The notes under the pieces are model-generated. The model was not told the DNA's origin. It did no database searches and saw nothing but the letters and a program-made list of their open reading frames with translations. The position numbers and the translations under genes were made by a program. Shown here in pieces: positions 12,926 to 25,200 of a stretch of 64,000 bases of DNA. Origin of the DNA: Pagrus major (lineage: Eukaryota > Chordata > Actinopteri > Spariformes > Sparidae). Every line of letters starts with the position of its first letter. Position 1 is the stretch's first letter. The stretch lies in contig NC_133221.1 in NCBI RefSeq assembly GCF_040436345.1, forward strand, positions 28,379,008-28,443,007, read 5' to 3'.

Positions 12926-13785
12926 AAAAAAAAGGAGCATGTTGTTGTTTATGAATAATGTTAGAAAGATGAGAATAATTGAATAGTGTCAGATGGATAC
13001 TAGTAATATCAAACAGGCACAAAGTGTTATAGAATCAATGATCGCTAGAGGGCAGCATCACCTCAAAGCAAACATTATCTGAGGAGGAAGGAGCTGGTTG
13101 ACGTGTCCTCGGTAGAGAAAGTGCCGTGTTATGGGCTGTATGTATTGTAAACAATGGCAAAATGAAGATAGACATGATAATGAGAGTTAATTAGAAATTA
13201 ACCTGATGTTAATTGCTCCAAAATGTAGCATAGCAGTATGGCATTTTTGAGAATATACTGAATATATTTCTTGTTGGTGGCTTTTAAGCTAAGTTTGCAC
13301 CGACTGAGGGATTCCTCTTGGTGGTGACTGTGCTCCACATACCAGTATGAACAACTTATCTCCAGTTCACTAGTTCATTATTTCTGTCAAACTCACTGTT
13401 CATTTCCTGCAGGTAGCTACATGTTTTTATCTACATTAGCTCTGGGGTTGGCAATGCGTTTGGTTGTATTGACATAAAATGCTGTGTATACATCCATGGG
13501 GGTGAGTGGATGGATCCTTTTGACACTGACTCTAGTGCCACCATGAGGTTGAAATTTGTGCTTTGTGCTTAAAATGTCTCAACCATTAGTTGCAGTGCCA
13601 CAAATTCTGGGGCAGTCATACATGTTCCCGTCAGGATCAACTGTAACATCTGTCTTTCCGCTGACCTTTGTTTCAAAGCCACCTTCAGGTCAACATTGAA
13701 ATTTTTGCAACACTTTTGGTGGACAGTGGACATCTTTTAGCTATTTTGGCCATAAACTAAACTAATATTATTATTTTTGGCCCCA
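12926..13785. other. intergenic, nothing recognised
   Basis: Downstream of mapk13. I see no open frame with recognisable protein similarity, no structured RNA and no clear repeat ends. Confidence 0.5.
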
Positions 13786-13789
13786 AACA

Positions 13790-14200
13790 AGAAAGATTCA
13801 AAGTCAGTTCTCACCTTGAATCCATGGTGCTAAAATCTCCAAATCAAGCCAGAATTCTTGGCACAGTAAGGGAGTCAGACCTTCATTTTGACCACCACAT
13901 ACAGTCAGTTAGAGCATCAGCTTTGTTCGTGCATTTATTTTCAGTGGGCTTGACTACTGTAATGGTGTGTTCACAGGTCTTAGTAAAAAAAATCCATCAG
14001 ACAGCTGCGGCTTGTCCAGAATGCTGCTGCCAGGGTCCTCGCTAACACTAAGAGGGTGGATCACATCACACCACACTGCAGTGGCTTCATGTGTGTCAGA
14101 GGATAGATTGTAAATCTTATTACTGACCTATAAAGTACTTAATGACCTCAATACGTGCCCAGGATCAAAACCAAGCATGGTGAAGCAGTTTTTAGTTTCA
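13790..14200 (+). pseudogene. decayed LINE reverse-transcriptase C-terminal fragment
   Basis: Broken frames encode pieces characteristic of the region after the RT catalytic motifs in L2/Rex1/CR1-like LINEs: 'ARILGTVRESDLHFDHHIQSV', then after a frame change a stretch reading like 'LDYCNGVFTGLSKKIHQTAA' and 'QNAAARVLANTKRVDHITPH'. Several frameshifts separate them, so it is dead. Only a few hundred bases remain and no 3' tail is obvious. Confidence 0.6.
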
Positions 14201-14478
14201 ATACTCTGATAACCCTGTTTTAAACATTACTCTTTACTTTCCAATAATCTGATTCATGAGTTTGGTTAAAAAGCCAAACAAGCAGGAAAATTACAGTTGT
14301 CACTGCAGAAAACAAAATCCAGTTGTCTAAAAATGAAAAATATTTATTTACCTACTAAAATTGAAACTCTACTGTTTCAAAAATGATTGCACATTCCTGT
14401 GCACCCTAGTAGCTCGCCTGCACCCCATTCTGCAGTCTAAATCAGTTCTTACTTGGCAAACTAGACACTGGTCATTAC

Positions 14479-14682
14479 AATATGCAAATGTGTGGCATTG
14501 TGATGTGTTAAGTCACAGAATTAAAGGCGGGACTATTTAGGGGGCATTTCAGGAGCAGTGTTTCCTGTCGGAGAGAAGAGCTTCTGTTGGTTTATCCCTC
14601 AAGACCTTTTCCATGCAAAAGAGCATATAACACACTGAAGGAAAGGAAAAATACTGAGGAAGCATAATAGGTCTCCTTTAAA
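14479..14682. repeat. truncated copy of the 6183-6643 MITE
   Basis: Shares 'tatgcaaatgtg...gatgt...aagtcacagaattaaagg.gggactattt...catttcaggagcagtgttt' with the intron 4 element and ends 'ctcctttaa'. The left end is missing. Confidence 0.6.
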
Positions 14683-14699
14683 CTTCTGTCCATTGTGTC

Positions 14700-15784
14700 T
14701 GCACCCAGAGCCCCCCACTGTTTTGCTGACAAAATCCGCCAAAACATTTGTGACACGGGTACAAGAGTAGAGTCGGATCTTGAGAGAGCAAGACGCCCTC
14801 CTCTCACCAATCTCTGATCAAACTGTCTAAACTCGGCAGTGCTGATAAACAAACCAAGATTCCGTTACTACACTGCCTTGTTCTGCCAAAAATGCTTCCA
14901 GAAACATATTTTAGCACTGTTAAGGTGCAATAGAGGAAGAGGTTGCTGCCATATTGTTCCTGTACTGTGAAAACTGTGGCTGGAAAAACTCTAAACTCTC
15001 CCCTAAAATGTTTTTAGAAACACATTTTTAGCGGACTGTTTAGTAAGTTTGTTACTAGCGTTACAGTTTCCTGTTTCAAAATGGCCTCCTAGCCAAAACC
15101 AAGCACCTCCTTGCACTCCTCCTACCTTGCAGTCAGCCATCATTATGAGTGTTTATTCGTCCAATGCGGTGCAGTGCATTCTGGTTGTTGTAGGTTTTAA
15201 AGACCAAAAGATAACCAAAACTCTCTCCTACATTGACAGCTTAGTTTTATCCAGGAGTGAAATGCTCCTTTAAAGACGCACTATGTAGTTTTGGAGAAGA
15301 AACTCAAACTCATAATTTTAAGATTTACAATATTAATGAGGTAATAATACAAACTCAGAACTATTTATTTTTCCATAAGTGAATAAACAAGCTGTTCTCA
15401 GAAGAAAATAAGGTCCCAGAACACTGTTTGAAGCTAGAAAGGTGGCAGGGTCCGCCACATATAGACAAAGTAAAACAGGATGAAACTGTGTTGTCCTTTA
15501 AGGTCAGTTTGTTTGTTCAGTCATGAAAACAAATAGAGTTTGATTATTTAGTTGTATGCACATGGAGCTTCTTTAAGTTGAAGGATTCTGCCCCTCCGTC
15601 TCTCTCACATTTGATTGGAGACATTATGCCCTGTATGTATCCGAGCAACTACCTCTGAGCTCATATAACTTATTAAATTCTATTTCTCTTATGGTCTGTT
15701 TCTTCATCACTGACAATCAATAATAACACACACCATTCATCAAAAAGAAGAGACACAAACTGCCTGAATGAATATGAAATCAGA
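14700..15784. other. intergenic between convergent mapk13 and krt5-like keratin
   Basis: Mostly unassigned. The stretch from about 15255 ('taaagacgcactatgtagttttggagaagaaactcaaa') resembles a common teleost dispersed repeat. No gene is supported. Confidence 0.4.
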
Positions 15785-15790
15785 TTTATT
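15785..15790 (-). terminator. poly(A) signal of the krt5-like keratin
   Basis: TTTATT on the plus strand is AATAAA on the minus strand, about 790 bp downstream of the keratin stop codon. It is the best-placed hexamer for a 3' end. Confidence 0.5.
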
Positions 15791-16581
15791 CCAAACGTGT
15801 TGATGGTACAAGTGCACAATAAATCTGGTAGTCAGCCTTATCCATGTTTCTTTGTAATTCAGAGTTAAAATGGAAGTAAAGCAAAACACCATTTATATGC
15901 TGGAGAGCTCATTTTCTCTCAGAGCAGGAGAAGAAAAAGAGGATCCCAAAGATGAAATATGAAAGTGTTATATGTGGCTGCTTTTGATGATGTCACAATG
16001 CACAACAAGATGACGGATGTGAGACAACAGAAGAGACTTGACAGAAAAGAGGAGCTGACACTTAATGGTTGCCTGTCGTGTATGATTTATAAATGCAAGA
16101 CAACATCAGGACCTCCCGCTGTGCGAATCTTAGAGCTGCAGTTGTCATTTTGTGTGCAATGATTGTTGCTTGGTAAGGATTCTCTGTCATGACACTACAA
16201 GTATCCTCCTGTCTGCACGACAGCACATCCAGCAACCAAAAGACAGCCAGGCTGACTGATGAAAGGAAGAGAGGACTGACTCACATCTCTGCTGCTCTTT
16301 GTTTTTACTCTGGTAATCTCTCTGCCTTGACTTGTGTTTAGATGTAATCTCTGACTCTCTGTAGGTATGTGGTGCCAAAGAGGGAGCAGCAACACCTGAA
16401 CCATTAACATGGATCTGCCAGCTGTAAATGGCCAAATGCAAATGTTTCTGAGGCTGCTGCAGGGAGAGGGGTGGTGGGCTCATAGAAGCCACTCTCATAT
16501 GAGTGGGGGAGAGGGGAGGGGCAAGAGAAGGAGAACGAAATGAGGGAAGAAAGTGAATAGAGAGAAAGACAGCTGGCGTTT

Positions 16582-19500
16582 TTAGTAACGGCGACTGCTG
16601 CTGCTGCTGGAGCTCATTCTCATGCTGCTGCTGCTGCCGCCGCCACCGCCATAGCTGCCGCCATAGCCGATGCTCATGCCGCCGCCGCCGCCGCTGCCAT
16701 AGCTGCTGCTCATGCCGCCGCCGCCAAAGCCGCTGCTCACGCCGCCGCCGTAGCTGCTCATGCTAATTCCACCGCCACCACCGCTGCCATAGCCTGTTGA
16801 AGAGAATAAAACGTTTTCAGAGGAGATGGCCAGAATTTAAATTTCTCTGTATCTTAAGCTCTTTTATTTTATCAAAACTTGATAACCAAACTGATTTCAG
16901 TTGTTATATGTTCATGAATATCTTAGAAATGACTTGAACTGCAAAAATATCATTTAATACATACCGAAGCCGCCGCCGCCGCCGCCGCCGCCACCGCCGC
17001 TTGAGCTCTGTTGTACGTGGATGGTTGCAGTTGCACCGCCGCTTGAAATTCTGCAGAGAGTTACATAAAAGAACAATTTTAGCTACTGATGCTGCTGTCT
17101 GCACAATGTGATGCTGTGCACTTTCTCACTGTGTCTCAGGCATCCAAAGTAGCTAAGCTTTTACCTGGATTCCTCTCCTTCCAGAAGCTTCTTGTATGTG
17201 GCGATCTCAATGTCCAGAGCCAATTTGACGTTCATGAGCTCCTGGTACTCGCGGACCTGGCGGGCCATGTCCTGTTTGGCTCTCTGCAGGGCCTCTTCCA
17301 AGTCCCTGATGCGAGCCTTGGCGTCCTTCACAGCCAACTCACCGCGCTCCTCAGCCTCAGCGATCTGGGCCTCCAGGTTGGCACGCTGGGGGGTTGAAAA
17401 GTAAGCAGAAGCTTCAGAAGTGATATTCCTCATTCACCATGCCTTCTACATGTTCATGTTCTGGCTTTTGACATGCATTCAGTCTACAATTGAATTCAAC
17501 TGAAGGTTATTCAGGTGTTACCTGTCCCTTGACTGCCTCAATCTCATTCTGGAGACGGCTAATCATGCGGTTGAGCTCAGCAATCTCATTCTTGGTGTTG
17601 CGAAGGTCATCTCCGGCCGCGCCTGCAGACGTCTGCATCTCCTGGTACTGAAAGAATAAGATTAGAAATAAGTGTCGTTACAAATTCCACAAAGAATCCG
17701 CACGTCCACTTTGACGTGACATTGCATGATGTGGTGAGATTACTTTCTCTCTCTACCTACCTTCTGCTGATACCAGGTCTCAGCTTCAGCACGGCTATTT
17801 GCGGCGATTTGTTCATACTGAGCCTTGACTTCGGCCACAATGGAGTCCATGTCCAGGTTGCGGCTGTTGTCCATCTCCACAATGACTGAGGTGTCCTTGA
17901 TCTGTCCCTGGAGTTCACGCAGTTCCTGCACAAGAGATGAATGTTGTTTTTAAAAATGACATTGAAATGAGGAAGTGTTTCCCTGAAGTGAGAGTGAAGA
18001 AAATGGACGTATTAATACTGAGGTGAGGTTCATTTTTCTTACCGCCTCATAGACAGCTCTGAGGAAGTTGATCTCATCCTGAAGGGCGTCAACTTTGGCC
18101 TCCAGCTCAACCTTGTTCATGTAGGCGCCATCTACATCCTGAAATTAGAGAAGAAGGAAGTGGTCGGCATTGGTAATGGGCAATAATACATTCCACTGTT
18201 GTTAATGACAAGGTGGAGTGACAGGTGTTATAATCGCAGATCCATTCTCACCTTCTTGAGGAGCACAAACTCATTCTCCACGGTAGCACGCTTGTTGATT
18301 TCATCTTCATATCTGAGACAAACAGGAGAAAAGACAATAAGGAAAAGGAAAAGCCGCGGGTATCATCTAGTATCGGTTGGATGCTTTGCTGTGGTTTCCT
18401 GTGCTGGCATGAACTCACTTGTTCTTGAAGTCCTCAACCAGTCCCTGCATGTTCCTCAGCTCTCCCTCCAGCTTGACTTTCTCGTTGCCGAGCCCGTCCA
18501 GCTGCCTGCGCAGGTTGGCGATGTAGGCCTCGAACATGCCGTCAATGTTGGAGCGGGTGGTGGTCTGATCCTGCAGCAGGCTCCACTTGGTCTCCAGCAT
18601 TTTGTTCTGCTGCTCCAGGAAGCGCACCTAAAAGGTAAAATCATGTGCCCGGTTTAGATCCACTGTCACTCAAGGAGAGGTATCACTTTGAATAAGAAAT
18701 TAAGCAAATTTTGTAACAATGCATCATTAGAACAACATTATATACTGGAAATACTTCATATCTAAAGATTTGTTTGCTTGTTGGCAATGTCTGTTTTCAT
18801 ATTATCACTTTGATTAAACTACAAATAAAAAAAAGGCAAATAAGTAGATTACATTTGTTGTTCCTCTTCTTCATGATTGGGCACGCTCGCTCTGAGGTAA
18901 CAAAAGATGTTTGTCTTCTCTGTTTTACTTTCCTCAGGATCCATTGAGCCACACCTCTGTGTGACTTTCCCACACAAGAAGCAACAATATTGGCAGCTGC
19001 TGTTTTAAAATGCTTCTCGGGGCAGGGACGTTCTAATGAACTGAACTGAGCTCCAATCATTTTTTCTGAGAGCATCTGACACGATCCTGACTAACATGTT
19101 TCAAAGACTATACAGTGCCCCCTATAGAAGGTGGGGCCCATCACTCCATTTTTGTGTGTGCATGTGTGTCTGTAAGCTTTTGCCACACCTTAGCCTAGCC
19201 CCTCCCTTGGCATTACCGCTCCCTCGCCTCCAGGATGCATACCTTCACTGAGTGAACTTGCCTGCCACAGCCCTCAGTAATTATTGCTACACGCCTGAAG
19301 CGATTAACATTCACAAGAAGTCTAGATGTTAGGAAGTCTACTAGGGATCAGATCACCCGTGTGAAGACACATGAGGTGTGGTACGCACACACTGCAGAAA
19401 GTGCTAACTGAGCATTTTGTCTTGCACGGTGCGGTTAACTCGTTGTTCGTTTGCCTGAGAGAAAAGGCCCCTCATCGTCTTCACCAGGTCTTTAATTATG

Positions 19501-20709
19501 CATGACAGTGTAGATGCATGAATTAAAAAAACTTCAAGTGTTACGCGATGCATTGCAAATAGTTAAGATGGGGTCCACTTTCTGCAGCACCACTGGAGGC
19601 TTGTGAGTCCTTGCTGCCATGGGAATAGGTGATAACCTGATCCCTTCTTCCTCTCATACTGTGAGCGTGGAGTCACTGGATACGACCACTCTAATGTTTC
19701 CTGCCTCTCTTTCGGCACCGAGACAGCTGGCAAGGGGCCAATCATGTCCATGGTGAAGTGGACGGAGCAGCGGTCTGCTGTCAGATTGAGTGAAGGTGCA
19801 AGTATTGGTTTGAAAGGAGACTTTTGTTCAACTGAGGACATTATAGTCAAACTAATAATGCTGCACTTGGTGGCATTAGTTCTCAGAGTTAAGTCTAGCT
19901 ATGCCCTGACCGCGCACAGTATTCAGGTTTGGATCAGTTGCTGTGTAATATTTAATGAGCCCAGGTGGCCCTTTAGAGGCAGGTTGTTGCAGCTATTCAC
20001 GCTTACACAAACCAATGAACTCTACTGTCAGTGCATCCCCCATCTATGATTTCACACAACAGCTACTCAAGTATATCAATGTCACAGTGAATTTATAGTC
20101 AGATATAAGGTTTTCGATATTCTTATGAAATGATGTGAAACATATCGGAAGCTTTTTCAGTAGCTTAAAAAGGTCACTCACCTTGTCAATGAAGCTTGCG
20201 AAGCGGTTGTTCAGGGTCTTGATCTGCTCTTTCTCTTGGGTACGGACAGTGTTGATCATGGGGTCGATATCAACGTTCACGGGGGCCAGCAGGCTCTGGT
20301 TGACTTGGACGTTTGCGATCTGAGGCACTATCATACCTCCACCGCCACCGAAACCACCGAGACCACCACCGAAACCACCGCCGAAACCACCACCACCACC
20401 ACCGCCAGCACCGTAAGCAGAACCAAAACCACCTCCACCTCCACCTCCACCGCCACCCATTGAATAGCTAAAACTAGAACCACCACCACCACCACCACCA
20501 CTTCTTGCCATAAACATTGAGCCACCGGATGGCATTGACATCCTCGAACCTACAATTGCAGATTGGGAAGAAAATGATCTTCCTCCTCCTCCTCCTCCTC
20601 CTGAAGCTCTGAAACTACCACCACTGCCAAAACCAAAACTGCCACTTCCACCTCCACCACCGCTTGACCTGACAGTTTTTGTCACGCTCATAGAAGATCT
20701 GGACGTCAT
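16582..20709 (-). CDS. type II cytoskeletal keratin, glycine-rich, krt5-like, 9 exons
   Basis: Basic keratin that pairs with a type I keratin to build epithelial intermediate filaments. Exons in coding order: 20182-20709, 18419-18627, 18252-18312, 18043-18138, 17761-17925, 17522-17647, 17165-17385, 16965-17050, 16582-16793, giving 1704 nt and 567 aa. Junctions are AG/GT and phases fit. The head (about 1-157) is Gly/Ser-rich with long polyglycine runs. The rod (about 158-468) opens with [19 protein letters not shown] and closes with [18 protein letters not shown], the two filament-consensus ends. The tail (about 100 aa) is again Gly/Ser/Tyr-rich and ends SRRY. The start was chosen as the first Met (MTSRSSMSV) leading the only open head exon. 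The Gly-rich head and tail recall fish krt5, but the exact orthologue cannot be fixed without a tree, so no symbol is given. Exon 8 is long (86 nt) and low-complexity. Confidence 0.92.
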
Positions 20710-20841
20710 GGCTGGTTTGTTTCCTCTGACAGGGAAAGATTCAGAGAGAAAAGGGGGAGCAGAAAGATAGAGAGGTCTGGCAGAGCACACAAAGAGGAGA
20801 GTCAAGTCCCTCTAAGTATCTTCTACCTGTCCACGATGGAC

Positions 20842-20849
20842 TTTTATTT
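20842..20849 (-). promoter_or_regulatory. possible TATA-like box of the krt5-like keratin
   Basis: The minus strand reads AAATAAAA about 135 bp upstream of the ATG, which would leave a 5' UTR of about 100 nt. This is the best candidate in the upstream region; positional inference only. Confidence 0.3.
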
Positions 20850-21375
20850 GCCTCAAACTGCGGAGGAGGACCCAATGAGCTCCACCTCCACTGCACCTCC
20901 CCCTCAACCCTCCTCCAATTACCTGGAGCCTGGAAGGGTGCACCTGTGGGCAGGTAGGTTGGCTTGGAGCAGCTCAGCCTGTCAGACAGGTAAGAGTGCC
21001 ACCTCTGTAAAGCGATCGGGGCTCGGCACACCCATGTTTCTTGCAGAGGAATGGCATCTGAGCCTGGGAGGAAAGACATGTTGGCAAAGACAACTCAACT
21101 TGCTGGGGGCTCTATGAGAGTTTTGGGTGATTGGAGGGGGGGAGGGTGGTTTAGGGGCCTATACACTCACCGTATGAATACCTAGAGGTTCAACTAAAAC
21201 TTACATAAGTAAAATCTCTCTGGATGTTTTTTGTAAGTTGACCCTGCATATGAATGTATGCATGTAAATACATTGTATGTGTGCGTTTATGCACAGATTC
21301 CTAAAAACTAAACAAAAAAAACTGACCACACCACATTAAAATTGTCCCACATGGAAAAACCATCTGACTTTGTTC

Positions 21376-21540
21376 TTAAAGGAAAAGTTCTCCACAACTG
21401 AAAATGTTGTCAATGTGTACTCACACCTGTTCTGATGGAAAGTCAGGTGGAGTTTTGTAGTACACAAAACATTTCTGCAGCTTCACAGCTAAACAACATT
21501 CTCCTAAACAACTGAAGTAGATGGAAACTTGTTTCAAAAT
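21376..21540. repeat. MITE fragment
   Basis: Starts 'taaaggaaaagttctccacaactgaaa' and carries 'ctgatggaaagtcaggtggagttttgtagtacacaaaacatttctgcagcttcacag', the same family as 9687-10217 and 44391-44510. The right end is unclear. Confidence 0.5.
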
Positions 21541-21941
21541 GTAAAAAAAGAAATGAAAAATCATAAAATTGGTCCATTCAGCTTGTCTGGATGTTGAAAA
21601 AAAGGCTAAAAGTGTTGAATGACGTGTAAGATTATTTGTGGGGAGATTCATACTCTACATTCTCTTGGAGTGCTCCCAGTCTCTGATCACAGAATTCATA
21701 AAAAAACAAAAACAATAAAATACAATAAATATAAATGCTGCCAGCCAAATAATCATGATCACAGAGTTCAATAAAATAAGCTTGATTTGGGATACAAAAA
21801 AAAATGAAAATAACAACACAACAGTGATGCAAGAACACTGTTTCGCTCCAGAAATGTTGCTGTTTTATTGAATGTATTATAAAACAACTGTGAGCACTTC
21901 TATTGTATCGGAATGAGGCAGAAATCTCCAAGACCGATACA

Positions 21942-22233
21942 TTAAAGGGTAACTCCCCCAATTTTACACATTCAAGTGTGTTTACAGGTGTTGGAGAGTA
22001 CTATTGTATATGTTAAAAAGGAGCATAAAGCCTTTTGTGGCTCCAGAGGAAGCTGCATGGAACCTGATTAATTGCCTACATTACCCATAATGCAACTAAA
22101 CGTCTGAGTGGCATCACTGGAGACAATTTAACAGATTACATGCAGCGTCTTCTGGAGCCACAAAAAGCTTTGCACTACCTTTTTTTTACACAAGACCTGT
22201 AAACACACTGTAAAGTGGTGGAGTTATCCTTTA
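21942..22233. mobile_element. TTAAA-ended MITE, 'ggtaactcccccaattttaca' family
   Basis: The left end 'ttaaagggtaactcccccaattttaca' is inverted at the right end 'tgtaaagtggtggagttatcctttaa'. Inside, 'cttttgtggctccagaggaagctgc' and 'gcagcgtcttctggagccacaaaaag' form a second inverted pair, so the whole 290 bp is close to a foldback. Another copy, expanded by inserted sequence, is at 41599-42234. Confidence 0.7.
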
Positions 22234-22239
22234 AAACCT

Positions 22240-25200
22240 GGGAAAATCTAACCAAAATGATCTGCATGGCTACATACCACCAAGGACGAGTACAAAAATA
22301 TTGACTTTTATCATTTGGGTAAATAACCATGCTCTAACATAATCACTGACAGGGAAGAGGCACATGATTATAAAATTAGTTGCATTACATCATATTCTCT
22401 CAGATACATATGCAGGAAAACAGACAGTAAGCAGGAAAATGATGAATTGATGGAATTCTTAAAAGGAGTTTTGATCTTATCTGGACTGTTTATGCAGTCA
22501 GGGTGACAAAGAGGTGCTGGGTGAGGCACAGTTGACTAAAACTTCCAGATAGAAAAAAAGCAAAGCTCAACTCACTTCAAGTGAAATAGTTGTGGTATTG
22601 TTTTTGTAGGTGGGTGGTGGCTTATTTTCACTTTTTAAAACAATGGCACTATCAGCAAAAGTAATTTTAGATATAGTAAAAACATAAAGAGATCGAAATA
22701 CTTGATAACCCTCATAAGGAAGCCACTTTTGTAGGCAGCAAGCTCTCTGCACAGGATTAGATACACAGAGTAGAGCACATACAGTGAAAATGTCTAAAAC
22801 TGAATGCCCATTTCAAGGAAAACACAAATTTGTCTGAGAAAATGACACAAATAGCATTTATTTAAGTGAAATCTACTAAGCTGAAAGGCTCCTATAAATT
22901 GTTAAGGTACAAGGTGAGTATGAAGTAGATAAATAAAGTGATCTTAAATAATAAATAGGAAAATAACTTCACTGAGAAATTAGTCTGGAATTCATGAGTC
23001 CACAATCCTTTTATGTATGTGTCCAGGCCTGCAGCTTGTACGTGCTTGAGGGCACTGTGCATACTATCATCAACACTCATACAACTCTGTCCTTTAGTAG
23101 TGTGACATCATCACTACGGTTCGGTAAGTTTCACTACTTGCTAATTGTAGTTTTGTCTCACGTACACTCGGTGCACCTTTTTGAGAGTTTCAACTTTAAA
23201 AAGGAAAAGTGCTTTACACTTTGGATCTCTGTTGCATTAATGTCAGCCTACAGCTAAAAGAACACCAGGAGTTAAAAGCAGAAACCATATTTCTTATTCT
23301 GTCAGACATGAAACTGTGGATGCCTGTTGAAACACATCCTTACAACTCTGGTTTAGGTGTTGGCACCACTGAGTCACACCCAGAAAAAAAGTGCTTCCAG
23401 TACTTCTCTCTTCTTTTTAACATTGTCTTGTGTAAGGACATACGCAACATAATGTATGTTTATGAATCTGTGCATTGGTTGAACACGTTTTGAGGAAACA
23501 CCAAAAATATGTTCATATCGGCAAGTGCTTACAGTTAACGGTGTTTGCAGGTGCATCTGCTGTTGTTTTTCTGACTATGTTCACACATCAACTCAAGCAC
23601 AGCTTATGTACGGTCAAAGCTGGGCAAGAAAACCCACTTGATTGTGGTTGAGGAAAGATTATAGAGGAAAAATTGCATTGTTTCGCCATTAATGAGAGGA
23701 ACTATCAAACATGATCAGCTACCGTTACTATCCACCATCACAGTGACGAGGCTGTGCAACATGTATCCATAGCAACACCAAGGCCATCTCAGCCCTGATC
23801 ACTCCCAACCTGTCAAATACAGCAGCCTGGTCAGTTCACTTCTACGCTTCTGAGTTTGACACTGTACCCATCTGATATCATTTCTGGAGATGACACTTTA
23901 GTGTGTCGTATAAAGAGCAAGAAATGAATACTGTGCTTAAGTTTTCTCTGGAAACAAAATATATGACAAGCTCATAAAACATATAGATTCAATTACCAAA
24001 TGGTTTAGACAAATATGGCTCGTACAAATAATTGACTGGCAGGAGATGAATTGTCAACATTTTGATAATCATTAAAGTCATTATTCATGCAAAAATGACA
24101 CTTTATGGTTCTGCTTTCTTAATTGGGAAGATCTGATGCTTTTTCTTAAAATATTTTTTTACATTATTTTCAATAATCTTGAAAAAAATGTCTGAATTGA
24201 GTACCTCAATTTGAATACTTTATGCACATTTCCCTGATAATACAAATAACTTTCATTTTTTGTTGATTCTGGCGGCCCCTGTGGACAAAAGTGGTATGAA
24301 CACCACACCACACTGATCTCACTGATGGTCTGTTACATGGCTACTATTTTTAAAGCGTGGTATTCGTCTGACTTCTGCACCATATAACTAAAGATTTAAA
24401 TGTCCATGATTTATATTTGATGTAGAAAAGCTTTTAAACATTTATGTGCACATTTCTTCTTCATACACAGTACCTATATGAGGAACAGATCTCTACTGCA
24501 AAAACACTAATTGATGTGTCAAACACTAGGGCCTCACCCTATCAAATTTCTGCCCTTTTCATAAAAACTGACAGTCATCACAATGAAGATCATTACTTTT
24601 AACTGAAAGCACCATTCCTTAAAGGCAGTGGCACCCACCAATCTGGTACAGGATTATATTTGATCTCACATGATATGACGGATGACATTTCAGGCGTTCT
24701 AGTCGGTGCATGTAGAGGAATGTTCACAAGCTCATTCACTATGTGAGAACCGACCTCGAGATGGGAGTTTACTCCACTGAAACTTGGCAAGAGGCAGTGC
24801 TGAGAAAAGTCAGAGCAATTAAATCAGGATGAGCAGTTGATTCTGACGTGCAAAACCTGCTATTTTCTAGTGTCAATTAGGACAGTGTTTGTATAATATA
24901 ATGCTGTAATTTGATCCCTCGCTGTATCTGGTTCACATTTCACTGCAACCTGCAGTTTTAAATGTCACATTTTTTCGCTGTTTGTCTCAGCCGGGAAGAC
25001 GACATCTGTTTAGTCACACGATGTGTGCCACACCTTCGTGGTCAAGTCAGGTGAGTTCAGCTGATTGAGAGACATTTGAGAAGTGTTATCTCAGTTGTAC
25101 TACACTTGCAATCCACTGGAAAAGTAGCCCTTGTATTGTTGCACCAGGACTTGTTAATGTAAGCCCAAGCTCATTTTACAGTACATAGTTGAATATCTGC

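Noticed and set aside
17192..17404. Plus-strand frames across keratin rod exons (also 52036-52290 and 53944-54348)
   Set aside because: Antisense shadows of highly biased keratin rod codons. The minus-strand exons have exact splice sites and rod motifs.
20236..20463. Thr-rich plus-strand open frame
   Set aside because: It is the antisense shadow of the polyglycine head of the krt5-like keratin (GGN read backwards as ACC).
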